This document shows, one piece after another, positions 43,087 through 55,419 of a stretch of DNA of 64,000 bases. The stretch lies in assembly GCA_021234155.1 (NCBI GenBank), contig JAJEKV010000021.1, positions 13,949,760 to 14,013,759 of the forward strand, given 5' to 3'. This DNA comes from Isoetes taiwanensis. Taxonomy: Eukaryota > Streptophyta > Lycopodiopsida > Isoetales > Isoetaceae. The translations under genes were made by a program, and so were the position numbers. The notes beneath the pieces are model-generated. The model had not been told where the DNA came from and made no database searches. It saw only the letters and a list, made by a program, of their open reading frames with translations. Position 1 is the first letter of the stretch. Each line of letters begins with the position of its first letter.

Positions 43087-43989
43087 GATGGAAACCTAAT
43101 TCGGCTAAGGGTAAGTGGTTTCTAGTTAGCCAATTATAGAAAGGGAAATTTCTTTCCAACAAATAATACATATATCCAATTGTTAAACTACAAAATGGCC
43201 ATTTTAGAAGGTATGCCTTATTTGTACATTAGGAAAAACCTATTCCTTTAAAGAAAAGGTATCCCATGGTTTTGTAACCATGCAACTCCTCAAAATGAGA
43301 ATTCTAGGAAAACATTTCGTACTAATAAATCTCACCCTGGTATACAGTATGGCATCAATTTTTATCCAAAGGTATATTGCCACTAGGAAACAACTGCAAG
43401 TAATTTTGAGGCTAACAACTGCAAGGTCTTAAGCACCCTATGGTAACTAATTCCTTAAATTATCAGTAAATCCCTAAAAAGAATGTTAATGGATTACATT
43501 CTATCCACTTATTGCCATTAGGAGGCAAACAATACAGATCAAGTTAGATAAACCACACTAAGTATTCATATAAAACATGCTAGAAGAGATTCCCACAAGC
43601 TGCCTGCCTGGGTCAGCCTGGGTCCAAAGGTCTAATTCCCTTGAGTAAAACTTGCATATAAAAAAAACCCTACCTCCAACCGTAGAGTGGGGCATGATGA
43701 ATGTCCTGCATATACAGAAATATAGGGGTGGCAGACCCCTACTTACAGCAGGAGCCATGCCACACCCTATGCTAGACAAGCTGCCAACTGAAAATAAACT
43801 TAGAATGGAAGTAATTTTACCTCAAATTCAGAAGTAGTAGTTGAGAACATGCATAAGCTCCCAGGAATCAAACTGAATTCTAGCAAATGAACCTATCATT
43901 AGCCAACATGAACATATGCCGAGTGGCTACGCAAGACAAAAAAAACCAAGTGGCAAATCTGGCATTGATGCCAAATGAATAGAATAGTT

Positions 43990-44060
43990 TTTTTAACGTC
44001 CACGGAGACCAATAGGTCATGGGACCCATACAATGGGCTAGTACAATCATTACTACTAGG
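43990..44060 (-). repeat. Short truncated LINE-like 3' end
   Basis: TTTTAACGTCCACGGAGACC followed by CAATAGGTCATGGGACC resembles the beginning of the longer LINE-like end at 44551. It is repeated in copy 2 (about 49259-49330). Confidence 0.4.
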
Positions 44061-44520
44061 ATTAAAAAACTTCTACTAGGATTAATGAAACATCCATAAT
44101 ATTTAATGGAACTTCCAAGCCTGAGTATGTCTTCAAGCCGAGTGGCAATTTTGGCAGTGATGCCATATAATGTATTTTGAGTATTTGAACTTCCTCCGAG
44201 CTATCAAAACTCAAATTTGGTGCAATATGTTGTTCCAATCATAAATTTGATCAAAACATTACCTTCAAGTCTTGTTATGGCCTTCTTTATCCAGAAATAA
44301 TTGAAATGCTTTGACAACAGAATAAGGTCCATACATCAGGGCCCCCAATTTTATCATATTTCCAGCTCCTTAGTTCCGCATTCCAAGTAGGAATGATCAT
44401 CTTGAACTTTGGCTTATTTGATTAACAGATTCGGCCTGCATTCACAAGTGCCACATGAGATAATCATGAAGTGAAACTTGCATTTAAGTAAATAGAGAAC
44501 CACAGTAACTCAAATCATAA

Positions 44521-44547
44521 AAGAAGGAAGGAAGGAAGGAAGGAAGA
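44521..44547 (+). repeat. (GAAG)n microsatellite
   Basis: About six GAAG units directly beside the LINE-like end; present identically in copy 2 near 49793-49818. On the minus strand it would be a (CTTC)n tail after the element end. Confidence 0.8.
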
Positions 44548-44550
44548 ACC

Positions 44551-45310
44551 TTTTAACGTCCACGGAGCCCAATCGGGCTATGGGACCACAAGTACAAGAC
44601 GGGACCGAAGTCCCTTACCAGAACATGGGCCGAAGCCCTTACAAACACAATAAAACATAATCACCCCGGCCCAGATTAAAAACCACCTGGGAAAAAACTG
44701 TTGCCAGGATGACTACATATCCAAAAATCCATGCTGTTGCAAAAAGCAACAAGCATACCTCCAACAAACAAAACTTTACCAAACGCCTCCGAACCGTAAC
44801 CTCTTCACAGCTGGGTGCTGAGGACTGGCCCGAACCTACGCACGCGCTAAGTCTCCATTTTCTCGCTAAGACCAGGGCAAATAGATGCTGGTGCAAAGAT
44901 CCAGGTGCTGACCCACTGAAGGAGCTCGATCAAACCACTAGACCATAAGAGCCACCACCAGGAACAGGCCAATTCCCTAAACCCACAGAGCAGCTACCTG
45001 CAGGAAGGCGGTGACCCTGAGGGCACCGCTGAAGCAGAAAACAAGCGCCTCCAATAGGCCCGAACACCAATAACCCAGGCGCGCAGGGAAGGCGGCGCTC
45101 AGAGAAAGCAGTCAGGGAAGTCGGTCAGGGAGGTGCCTCGCAAACTCCCAAGCGCCACCCCATCAGTGCACCTCCCAGGCGCCACCCTTCACTGCAGCCA
45201 GACGCCCAACAGGCGCCCAGGCGCTCAGGCAGGCACCCAGGTCGGCGCTGAGGCAGGCGCCCAGGGAAAGAAAGAATGTAGGAGCAAAGAGCACCTGCTA
45301 AAAGCCTTAC
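44551..45310 (-). mobile_element. 5'-truncated LINE-like 3' end in array copy 1
   Basis: On the minus strand the end reads GGGCTTCGGCCCATG, GGGACTTCGGTCCCGT, then GGGCTCCGTGGACGTTAAAA. GGGCT...GGCCC and GGGAC..GTCCC stem-like phrases before the terminus are common in plant LINE/SINE 3' ends. The GC-rich upstream part shows no domain. Copy 2 holds the equivalent at about 49818-50540. Confidence 0.45.
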
Positions 45311-45364
45311 CAAGAAAGTTTAGCAGCACTGGTAAGACCAATGCACAGAAGTGTCATGAAAAAA

Positions 45365-48300
45365 ACCGGCTTGAACTAGTCTAGACTAGCACAAACATCA
45401 GCATTGGTCAATCCCGCCGCTGTCTTATCTGGCCATACAAGAACCGTAAAGTCCTAGATGGTACCATCCTTTCCTGGTATACAACATCTATGTTATCATA
45501 TAACATACCTTTCCTTGGTAAACAGATCATAGACAGATCCAACACTGATCATAGACAGATCCAACACTGACCGTACAATGACAGAACAATGCATCTAATA
45601 AGCATCATGCTTAAGAGCCTAAAATATTATCTGTGATGTAACCCTTAGATTCAAGGCTTAAATCATAACAAAACTGCATTGCATTTCATGGCAGATTTTA
45701 AGATGCACAAGGCCAAAATGTGACAGCCAAAATTTTACTGGTGTAACAAGAATGCTTCAAACATCATTTCTCATCATTTTTCAATTGGATATACATCAAA
45801 GAACTAGGCAAGCTAGTCAATGTCCCTGTTCTAACAAATTACACTAGGAGATTGCATCCTATTCAGAAAGCATTTAGCAAATACGAGACAGGGACAAGCA
45901 TTATGTGACTTTTTCAAAAACTTTATAGCAGTATATTAATGTCAGAATATTGCATATACAATAATAAGAGCACTAGTTCAGGACATGGATGCTTTTATTT
46001 ATTTTTTCAATGCAATTTATATAGAATGGTTGGCAAATGTAGGGAAGAATAAACTAGTTTTAATGGCGAATATGTTAAATAATCCATTTCTTCTCATCAT
46101 TATTTGGCGAATTTTTGTCGTTGAAGCTTTATAATAAGCAAATATATTTATAACTTTACTCAAAGAAGAAATGGATTTGAATTCAAGGCACAAAAATAGA
46201 AGTCTTTATAGTGGAAATCTAGCATTTCTAGGTCCAAATACATTATCTACAAATGCCAATAAGGAAAAACTCTATCAAGTCATACAAATCACAAGGAATA
46301 ACTTGTAGACAATCTTGTGATGCTCAAAAGCTAGTGTTGATATGAATCAGAACGAATACTAGATGTTTAGTCGCAAGAAGCTATAAAATTGGGGGCGAAT
46401 GCGCTCTTGTCCTAGGTTCGATTACATGGCGAATTTCTTCTTGGAAGGACAGCTTCATATCAACTCGGGGCGAATATTCTAATAAAAAATGTGCTACGTA
46501 ACCTAATAAACGTTCGCAAGAAAATTTTGAACATCCCTAAAAATTCGTCTTTTGCGAATATTCGCCACTAAAAGCATCACTGGTTCAGGAAACCAGCTTT
46601 TGTGTTTTAATATAATCATGTAGGAAATACAATCATCCAGCATATGGTCAGCCCTGCCAAAGTATGACCTATCAAATGTTCTAATGAGAAGTGCTTTTCA
46701 TTTAAACTAGAGGGGCCGATTTAGAGCATACAGCCAGCTAGATAAAGGCCCTAAGTACACAGCCTAATAGGCATTCAAACTGGTAATGGTTTATGTGAGA
46801 ACCCATTACCTACAGACTAGAAAGTAACAGCCAAGATCAACTTGTAATACTTTGTAAAACCAGAAAAAGTGATAGATTACCTTAGCAGCGTTTTAAAAGT
46901 GCAAACCTAAAGTTACAATTTCCAAAATGGGTGATCAAATTCATGTATTTGTAGACAGTTTAAAATCTTCAATCCTCTATGAAATAGTCATCATCTAATG
47001 CCAAATCCGTAGCTCACCTAATATCTATTGGACAAAAGGAATACATTAAGAAGAGAAGCCCGTACCTGCAGCCAACCAATACATCATTAGCCTGATAAGG
47101 GTAAAGATGCAAGGGCCAAAAGGTACCTTAGGCTTCTCGGTTGTCAACCGATCACCTAATGTAGACCTTTTGCCCGTAGACAAAGTGAGCAACGTGAAAG
47201 TAAACTAGATAATCAAGACAAATACATTCATATCAGAAATAACTCTTTTAGAAATGACCATTCTACGATGGATGAAAAAGTTTTTACTGCTTTAATAAAA
47301 GCTCAGATGCATTTTCCTGATCAAAACTTTATGCTGAAGTCATACAGAGACCACAACTATTAGCTTTCCTTTGTATTCACATATTAATCATAATAAAATG
47401 GATAAACAATAATGGAGAAAGGTTCACGTAACAAACTTAAGCATGCTGAGGTTTAAGAACCAAACAAGTCTCTATACATTGATCTTTACTTGTAGCTTAG
47501 ATCTTAATTGTTACCTGACTTATAAGCATCACAAATTATCGCTGTAATACCTGGTATATTTCGGTGTAAGACATAAGCTCATCCACATTTTGAGTAACAT
47601 AGACAAAACAAGCTTCAGCATATCCTTGCCTATGGAAACTCCATATTTTCTTGAAGAATGCTCCATAAGTTGAAGCATATGGTCTCAGAACTCAGATACA
47701 CTTAGGCCACGGTTTATATGCCCCGATTTACACAGGAAAAACTCCACGGGAGCAAGACTATGGATTATTTTTTACTCGTCATTCAAGCTACAAGCATGGC
47801 CAAATCTGTTACAGGCAATACCACATGGATTTATGCCCTGGAAGGACTAGGCAAACCATCTCCATATGCCGTCCCTTGCAAACAGGCCGCAAACAGCTTC
47901 ATGCAATCTTCCAGACCAATGCAATCTTCCATGCAATCTTCCAGACTGTGGCCATAGTTTTACAAAGAAGAAACCAGAAAAAACTGGATGTGAATCCATC
48001 TCTTGCAAGAATAAGCTTATCTTAGAAGCATCTGCTTGTAGCAAGATGTTCAAGCCAAAAAAAGGGGACTAATTTGTATGAGACTTAACACAGAATCATC
48101 TGCCTGTAGCATGTCATTCAAGCCAAAAACCAGGGCGGATCTGCGACATATGAAAAATAACTCATGGAAAAATATTCCAGGCTGAATCTGAAATCAGATT
48201 CTGGTCCCAAGGATCCACATATGGCAATACAGGAAAGATTGGTCGAGCTTACGCTTTCTAATTATATTATGTATGCCAGGAAGTTTTGGGTAGAGCCCAT

Positions 48301-50624
48301 CGCACCCAAGCTCAGAATAGACAGTAATCTGCGGCCTCCACTCGAAGATCAAGATGGAAACCTAATTCGGCTAAGGGTAAGTGGTTTCTAGTTAGCCAAT
48401 TATAGAAAGGGAAATTTCTTTCCAACAAATAATACATATATCCAATTGTTAAACTACAAAATGGCCATTTTAGAAGGTATGCCTTATTTGTACATTAGGA
48501 AAAACCTATTCCTTTAAAGAAAAGGTATCCCATGGTTTTGTAACCATGCAACTCCTCAAAATGAGAATTCTAGGAAAACATTTCGTACTAATAAATCTCA
48601 CCCTGGTATACAGTATGGCATCAATTTTTATCCAAAGGTATATTGCCACTCGGAAACAACTGCAAGTAATTTTGAGGCTAACAACTGCAAGGTCTTAAGC
48701 ACCCTATGGTAACTAATTCCTTAAATTATCAGTAAATCCCTAAAAAGAATGTTAATGGATTACATTCTATCCACTTATTGCCATTAGGAGGCAAACAATA
48801 CAGATCAAGTTAGATAAACCACACTAAGTATTCATATAAAACATGCTAGAAGAGATTCCCACAAGCTGCCTGCCTGGGTCAGCCTGGGTCCAAAGGTCTA
48901 ATTCCCTTGAGTAAAACTTGCATATAAAAAAAACCCTACCTCCAACCGTAGAGTGGGGCATGATGAATGTCCCAAGATATCTGAGAATATAGGGGGGTGG
49001 CAGACCCCTACTTACAGCAGGAGCCATGCCACACCCTATGCTAGACAAGCTGCCAACTGAAAATAAACTTAGAATGGAAGTAATTTTACCTCAAATTCAG
49101 AAGTAGTAGTTGAGAACATGCATAAGCTCCCCAGGAATCAAACTGAATTCTAGCAAATGAACCTATCATTAGCCAACATGAACATATGCCGAGTGGCTAC
49201 GCAAGACAAAAAAAACCAAGTGGCAAATCTGGCATTGATGCCAAATGAATAGAATAGTTTTTTTAACGTCCACGGAGACCAATAGGTCATGGGACCCATA
49301 CAATGGGCTAGTACAATCATTACTACTAGGATTAAAAAACTTCTACTAGGATTAATGAAACATCCATAATATTTAATGGAACTTCCAAGCCTGAGTATGT
49401 CTTCAAGCCGAGTGGCAATTTTGGCAGTGATGCCATATAATGTATTTTGAGTATTTGAACTTCCTCCGAGCTATCAAAACTCAAATTTGGTGCAATATGT
49501 TGTTCCAATCATAAATTTGATCAAAACATTACCTTCAAGTCTTGTTCTGGCCTTCTTTATCCAGAAATAATTGAAATGCTTTGACAACAGAATAAGGTCC
49601 ATACATCAGGGCCCCCAATTTTATCATATTTCCAGCTCCTTAGTTCCGCATTCCAAGTAGGAATGATCATCTTGAACTTTGGCTTATTTGATTAACAGAT
49701 TCGGCCTGCATTCACAAGTGCCACATGAGATAATCATGAAGTGAAACTTGCATTTAAGTAAATAGAGAACCACAGTAACTCAAATCATAAAAGAAGGAAG
49801 GAAGGAAGGAAGGAAGAACCTTTTAACGTCCACGGAGCCCAATCGGGCTATGGGACCACAAGTACAAGACGGGACCGAAGTCCCTTACCAGAACATGGGC
49901 CGAAGCCCTTACAAGCACAATAAAACATAATCACCCCGGCCCAGATTAAAAACCACCTGGGAAAAAACTGTTGCCAGGATGACTACATATCCAAAATCCA
50001 TCTTTGTTGCAAAAAGCAACAAGCATACCTCCAACAAACAAAAACTTTACCAAACGCCCGAACCGTAACCTCTTCACGGTGGGTCCGAGGGACCGGCCCG
50101 AACCTCACCACGGCGCTAAGTCTCCATCTTCTCGCTAAGACCAGGGCAAATAGATGCTGGTGCAAAGATCCAGTCTTGACCCACCGAAGGAACTCGATCA
50201 AACCACTAGACCATAAGAGCCACCACCGGGAGCAGGCCAATTCCCTAAACCCACGAGCAGACTACTGCGGGGAAGGCGGTGACCCCGAGGGGCACCGCTG
50301 AAGCGAAAAACAAGCGCCTCCAATAGGGCCGAACACACAATAAGCGCCAGCAGTGGAAGGCGGGCGCCGAGAAAGCGGTCGGGGAAGTCGGTCGGGGAGG
50401 TGCCTCATAAACTCCCAAAGCGCCACCCATCGGTGCACCTCCCAGCGCCACCCTTCATCGCAAAGACGCTTCAAACAGGCCAAAGGCCAGTGTACACCTG
50501 TGTCGGCCGAGGCGGCGCCGAGGGGAAAGAAAGAATGTAGGAGCAAAGAGCACCTGCTAAAAGCCTTACCAAGAAAGTTTAGCAGCACTGGTAAGACCAA
50601 TGCACTGAAGTGTCATGAAAAAAA
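45365..50624. repeat. Array copy 2 (with hAT insertion)
   Basis: 5,260 bases; without the 599-bp insertion and 8-bp duplication it is 4,653, matching copy 1. The patch 50060-50520 differs from copy 1 mostly by CAG/CTG against CG-like sequence. Confidence 0.85.
45984..46582. mobile_element. hAT-type non-autonomous element in copy 2
   Basis: 599 bases between 8-bp duplications GTTCAGGA (45976-45983 and 46583-46590). Ends CATGGATGCTTTTA and, complemented, CAGTGATGCTTTTA. An 8-bp duplication with CA-G-starting ends is the hAT signature. The interior repeats GCGAA/TTCGC several times, as subterminal motifs. No transposase. Confidence 0.85.
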
Positions 50625-53600
50625 CCGGCTTGAACTAGTCTAGACTAGCACAAACATCAAGCATTGGTCAATCCCGCCATTTGTCTTATCACGGCCATAC
50701 AAGAACCGTAAAGTCCTAGATGGTACCATCCTTTCCTGGTATACAACATCTATGTTATCATATAACATACCTTTCCTTGGTAAACAGATCATAGACAGAT
50801 CCAACACTGATCATAGACAGATCCAACACTAACCGTACAATGACAGAACAATGCATCTAATAAGCATCATGCTTAAGAGCCTAAAATATTATCTGTGATG
50901 TAACCCTTAGATTCAAGGCTTAAATCATAACAAAACTGCATTGCATTTCATGGCAGATTTTAAGATGCACAAGGCCAAAATGTGACAGCCAAAATTTTAC
51001 TGGTGTAACAAGAATGCTTCAAACATCATTTCTCATCATTTTTCAATTGGATATACATCAAAGAACTAGGCAAGCTAGTCAATGTCCCTGTTCTAACAAA
51101 TTACACTAGGAGATTGCATCCTATTCAGAAAGCATTTAGCAAATACGAGACAAGAGGGACAAGCAATATGTGACTTTTTCAAAAACTTTATAGCAGTATA
51201 TTAATGTCAGAATATTGCATATACAATAATAAGAGCACTAGTTCAGGACATGGATGCTTTTATTTATTTTTTCAATGCAATTTATATAGAATGGTTGGCA
51301 AATGTAGGGAAGAATAAACTAGTTTTAATGGCGAATATGTTAAATAATCCATTTCTTCTCATCATTATTTGGCGAATTTTTGTCGTTGAAGCTTTATAAT
51401 AAGCAAATATATTTATAACTTTACTCAAAGAAGAAATGGATTTGAATTCAAGGCACAAAAATAGAAGTCTTTATAGTGGAAATCTAGCATTTCTAGGTCC
51501 AAATACATTATCTACAAATGCCAATAAGGAAAAACTCTATCAAGTCATACAAATCACAAGGAATAACTTGTAGACAATCTTGTGATGCTCAAAAGCTAGT
51601 GTTGATATGAATCAGAACGAATACTAGATGTTTAGTCGCAAGAAGCTATAAAATTGGGGGCGAATGCGCTCTTGTCCTAGGTTCGATTACATGGCGAATT
51701 TCTTCTTGGAAGGACAGCTTCATATCAACTCGGGGCGAATATTCTAATAAAAAATGTGCTACGTAACCTAATAAACGTTCGCAAGAAAATTTTGAACATC
51801 CCTAAAAATTCGTCTTTTGCGAATATTCGCCACTAAAAGCATCACTGGTTCTGGAAACCAGCTTTTGTGTTTTAATATAATCATGTAGGAAATACAATCA
51901 TCCAGCATATGGTCAGCCCTGCCAAAGTATGACCTATCAAATGTTCTAATGAGAAGTGCTTTTCATTTAAACTAGAGGGGCCGATTTAGAGCATACAGCC
52001 AGCTAGATAAAGGCCCTAAGTACACAGCCTAATAGGCATTCAAACTGGTAATGGTTTATGTGAGAACCCATTACCTCTGAGACTAGAAAGTAAATGACCA
52101 AGATCAACTTGTAATACTTTGTAAAACCGAAAAAGTGATAGATTACCTTAGCGGCGTTTTAAAAGTGCAAACCTAAAGTTACAATTTCCAAAATGGGTGA
52201 TCAAATTCATGTATTTGTAGACAGTTTAAAATCTTCAATCCTCTATGAAATAGTCATCATCTAATGCCAAATCCGCAGCTCACCTAATATCTATTGGACA
52301 AAAGGAATACATTAAGAAGAGAAGCTCGTACCTGCAGCCAACCAATACATCATTAGCGATAAGGGTAAAGATGCAAGGGCAAAAAAAGGTACCTTAGGCT
52401 TCTCGATTTGTCAACCGATCACCTAATGTAGACCTTTTGCCCGTGAGACAAAGTGAGCAGCGTGAAAGTAAACTAGATAATCAAGACAAATACATTCATA
52501 TCGAAATAACTCTCTTAGAAATGACCATTCTACAATGGATGAAAAAGTTTTCTTTGCTTTAATAAAAGCTCGGATGCATTTTCCGATCAAAACTTTATCT
52601 TTGAAGTCATCTGAGAGACCACAACTATTAGCTTTCCTTTGTATTCACATATTAATCATGATAAAATGGATAAACAATAATGGAGAAAGGTTCACGTAAC
52701 AAACTTAAGCATGCTGAGGTTTAAGAACCAAACAAGTCTCTATACATTGATCTTTACTTGTAGCTTAGATCTTAATTGTTACCTGACTTATAAGCATCAC
52801 AAATTATCGCTGTAATACCTGGTATATTTCGGTGTAAGACATAAGCTCATCCACGTTTTGAGTAACATAGACAAAACAAGAAGCTTCAGCATATCCTTGC
52901 CTATGGAAACTCCATATTTTCTTGAAGAATGCTCCATAAGTTGAAGCATATGGTCTGTAACTCGTATACACTTAGGCCACAGTTTTATATGCCCTGATTT
53001 ACACCGGAAAAACTCCACGGGAGCAAGACTATGGATTATTTTTTACTCGTCATTCAAGCTACAAGCATGGCCAAATCTGTTACAGGCAATACCACATGGA
53101 TTTATGCCCTGGAAGGACTAGGCAAACCATCTCCATATGCCGTCCCTTGCAAACAGGCCGCAAACAGCTTCATGCAATCTTCCAGACCAATGCAATCTTC
53201 CATGCAATCTTCCAGACTGTGGCCATAGTTTTACAAAGAAGAAACCAGAAAAAACTGGATGTGAATCCATCTCTTGCAAGAATAAGCTTATCTTAGAAGC
53301 ATCTGCTTGTAGCAAGATGTTCAAGCCAAAAAAAGGGGACTAATTTGTATGAGACTTAACACAGAATCATCTGCCTGTAGCATGTCATTCAAGCCAAAAA
53401 CAGGGCCAGATCTGCGACATATGAAAAATAACTCATGGAAAAATATTCCAGGCTGAATATCCGAAATCAGATTCTGGTCCCAAGGATCCACATATGGCAA
53501 TACCCGGGAAAGATTGGTCAGAGCTTCTGTCCTAATTATATTATGTATGCCAGGAAGTTTTGGGTAGAGCCCATCGCACCCAAGCTCAGAATAGACAGTA

Positions 53601-54200
53601 ATCTGCGGCCTCCACTCGTAAAGATCAAGATGGAAACCTAATTCGGCTAAGGGTAAGTGGTTTCCAGTTAGCCAATTATAGAAAGGGAAATTTCTTTCCA
53701 ACAAATAATACATATATCCAATTGTTAAACTACAAAATGGCCATTCTAGAAGGTATGCCTTATTTGTACATTAGGAAAAACCTATTCCTTTAAAGAAAAG
53801 GTATCCCATGGTTTTGTAACCACGCAACTCCTCAAAATGAGAATTCTAGGAAAACATTTCGTACTAATAAATCTCACCCTGGTATACAGTATGGCATCAA
53901 TTTTTATCCAAAGATATATTGCCACTAGGAAACAACTGCAAGTAATTTTGAGGCTAACAACTGCAAGGTCTTAAGCACCCTATGGTAACTAATTCGTTAA
54001 ATTATCTGTAAATCCCTAAAAAGAATGTTAATGGGTTACATTCTATCCACGTATTGCCATTAGGAGGCAAACAATACAGATCAAGTTAGATAAACCACAC
54101 TAAGTATTCATATAAAACATGCTAGAAGAGATTCCCACAAGCTGCCTGCCTGGGTCAGCCTGGGTCCAAAGGTCTAATTCCCTTGAGTAAAACTTGCATA
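50625..54200. repeat. Array copy 3 (truncated, with hAT insertion)
   Basis: Follows the unit up to ACTTGCATA, equivalent to about 48925 in copy 2, then an A-run and CACTA sequence. The patch 52080-52640 is rich in CAG/CTG-related differences from copies 1 and 2. Confidence 0.85.
51249..51847. mobile_element. hAT-type non-autonomous element in copy 3
   Basis: Same 599-bp element at the same site as in copy 2. The left duplication is GTTCAGGA (51241-51248); the right reads GTTCTGGA (51848-51855), one difference. Sharing of the site shows the copies arose by duplication after the insertion. Confidence 0.85.
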
Positions 54201-54246
54201 AAAAAAAAAAAAAAAAAAAAAAAATCATTGTACCAACCTGATATCC

Positions 54247-54383
54247 ATGACGAGCATCAAATCTGGTGGGTTGTTCAAATGTATCAAATCTTATCAAATG
54301 GTCTTCAACAACCATTCTAATTTGTCGCTTCAGCCTCATACATCTTTCACAATCGCAAACTATTTTGGCCCTCTGCCAATAAC
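54247..54383 (-). pseudogene. Transposase-associated domain exon of the CACTA element
   Basis: After an acceptor (TATTGGCAG) the minus strand reads RAKIVCDCERCMRLKRQIRM, then VVEDHLIRFDTFEQPTRFDA and RHGYQ, ending at a donor GTTGGT. The pattern C-x-C-x2-C...HLI matches the transposase-associated domain that opens plant CACTA transposases (usual CPCxxC...V.EHLI..GF). It is the first recognisable coding exon. The upstream exon with the start codon is not identified. Confidence 0.7.
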
Positions 54384-54462
54384 AGAAGGTAAGTACTATA
54401 TACTGCACAATAGTTCGAACAGCTGTGATAGATACATATGGTAGTATAAAACGAATAGAATT

Positions 54463-54750
54463 GGGCCCGGACACCTAGTCCTCTCCACTCAAGGTGGAGC
54501 CAACCATGCCCTTTCTCGAGTACGACCCTTATATAAGTTTCTATTGCAATAAAGAGTTTGGAGACGCGCTTAGGCCCGATATATAAAGTCCCCTCCACTC
54601 AAGGTGAAGTCGACGTAGGACCTTGACTACGCGACACCTCAATTTTGTAATCTAGATTGTACTCAGAAAGGTATAAAGGTGAGTTTGGGCCCATCGCACC
54701 TGGTCCTCTCCACTCAAGGTGGAGCCGATCATGTCCTTGACCAAAACACC
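54463..54750. repeat. Three copies of a CTCCACTCAAGGTGGAG phrase
   Basis: Copies near 54481-54510, 54588-54615 and 54700-54730, in a longer context (GGGCCC...C-ACCT-GTCCTCTCCACTCAAGGTGGAGCC...CATG-CCTTG). The core is an inverted repeat CTCCAC/GTGGAG with loop TCAAG. It lies in the CACTA 5' region, so it may be a subterminal or promoter repeat. Confidence 0.75.
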
Positions 54751-55009
54751 TGCGTTTTTTCTTATTCTCCTAGCTTACATATGTCTAAGCTATTAAGTAC
54801 AAGAATCAGTCACTCACATGCGACGGTTCCGCAACTGAAGCCTCCCCTAGTACCAAGACAGCATCAATCTGCCTCCTGGCCATCTCCAGACGTCGATCAA
54901 GCTTACGACCATGGCGATCCATGTAAGGCGGCAACAAGTGTAAGATTTGGTTAAAAAAAAGAACAACAAAGGCGTTAGCTAAGAAAAGGAGCAAAAAATA
55001 ATAATAATG

Positions 55010-55419
55010 AAGGCCGGGAAAGGGCTACTTATATAAAAAGGCCATTACGTGGCATGGCACGCGATGTCGCATGCAAAGTCTAGTCAACGATCACTTCCCA
55101 GGTCACATGCCCATTGGCGCCACATGGCAGCAAAGTACTGACGTGGCATGGCCTTTGTATTGCGGCGTGACGTCTCATGCGACGTGACGTTGCCGACATG
55201 CCACCTGGCGTGACAAACTCGCCCAAGACTGCGCGACGTCGTGGCATACACGACGTCAGACTTCACAGTACACGTCGCATGTTACGTGTACGCGACGTGC
55301 ACGCGACATGGCGTCGCTAGTTGCCATGTTGATGTAACCTGGTCACGTCAAATGTGAGGCCGCGTGACCCAGATGTCGCAACCCCACGTCGCTAAATGAC
55401 TATTCTCTTGTTGTGGTAG
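55010..55419 (-). repeat. CACTA right terminus with subterminal repeats
   Basis: A GC-rich stretch with many copies of GACGT, GTCGC and GCGAC phrases in both orientations (CATGTCGC, GACGTGACG), ending GTCGCTAAATGACTATTCTC and TTGTTGTGGTAG at 55419. Dense short repeats beside the terminus are the TNPA-binding type of region in CACTA elements. The last TG of the usual TAGTG end is changed to GG. Confidence 0.6.

Larger units (their letters stand above)
40718..45364. repeat. Array copy 1 (no hAT insertion)
   Basis: 4,647 bases. At 41318-41334 it reads straight through CACTAGTTCAGGAAACC, the empty hAT target site. Exon-like open minus-strand stretches at 42235-42480 and 42895-43086 (GCDGLYPKLPGIHNIIRTEA) recur in the other copies, but are not assignable. 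Confidence 0.85.
40718..54200. repeat. Tandem array of a ~4.65-kb unit, 2.7 copies, in a CACTA intron
   Basis: Copy 1 is 40718-45364, copy 2 is 45365-50624, copy 3 is 50625-54200 (incomplete). Each copy starts CCGRCTTGAACTAGTCTAGA after an A-run. Copies are almost identical outside patches of CAG/CTG-related differences. Copies 2 and 3 carry a 599-bp hAT-type insertion that copy 1 lacks. The array begins and ends in A-runs (40704-40717 and 54201-54223). The unit has no recognisable protein domain. Confidence 0.9.
34279..55419 (-). mobile_element. CACTA (En/Spm-type) transposon, swollen by later insertions
   Basis: Minus-strand coding pieces in order: transposase-associated domain (54.25-54.38 kb), SET-domain segment (39.9-40.6 kb), TNP2 N-terminus (38.95-39.7 kb), TNP2 core (34.9-36.1 kb), DUF4218 (34.3-34.7 kb). 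The right end at about 55419 has subterminal repeats and a terminus that reads CTACCACAACAAGAGAATAG on the minus strand, close to a CACTA TIR but lacking the first CA. The left end is not found; the copia 3' LTR adjoins it at 34278. The gene spans 20 kb because of a 13.5-kb tandem array and a ~2.7-kb insert in introns. Confidence 0.75.
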
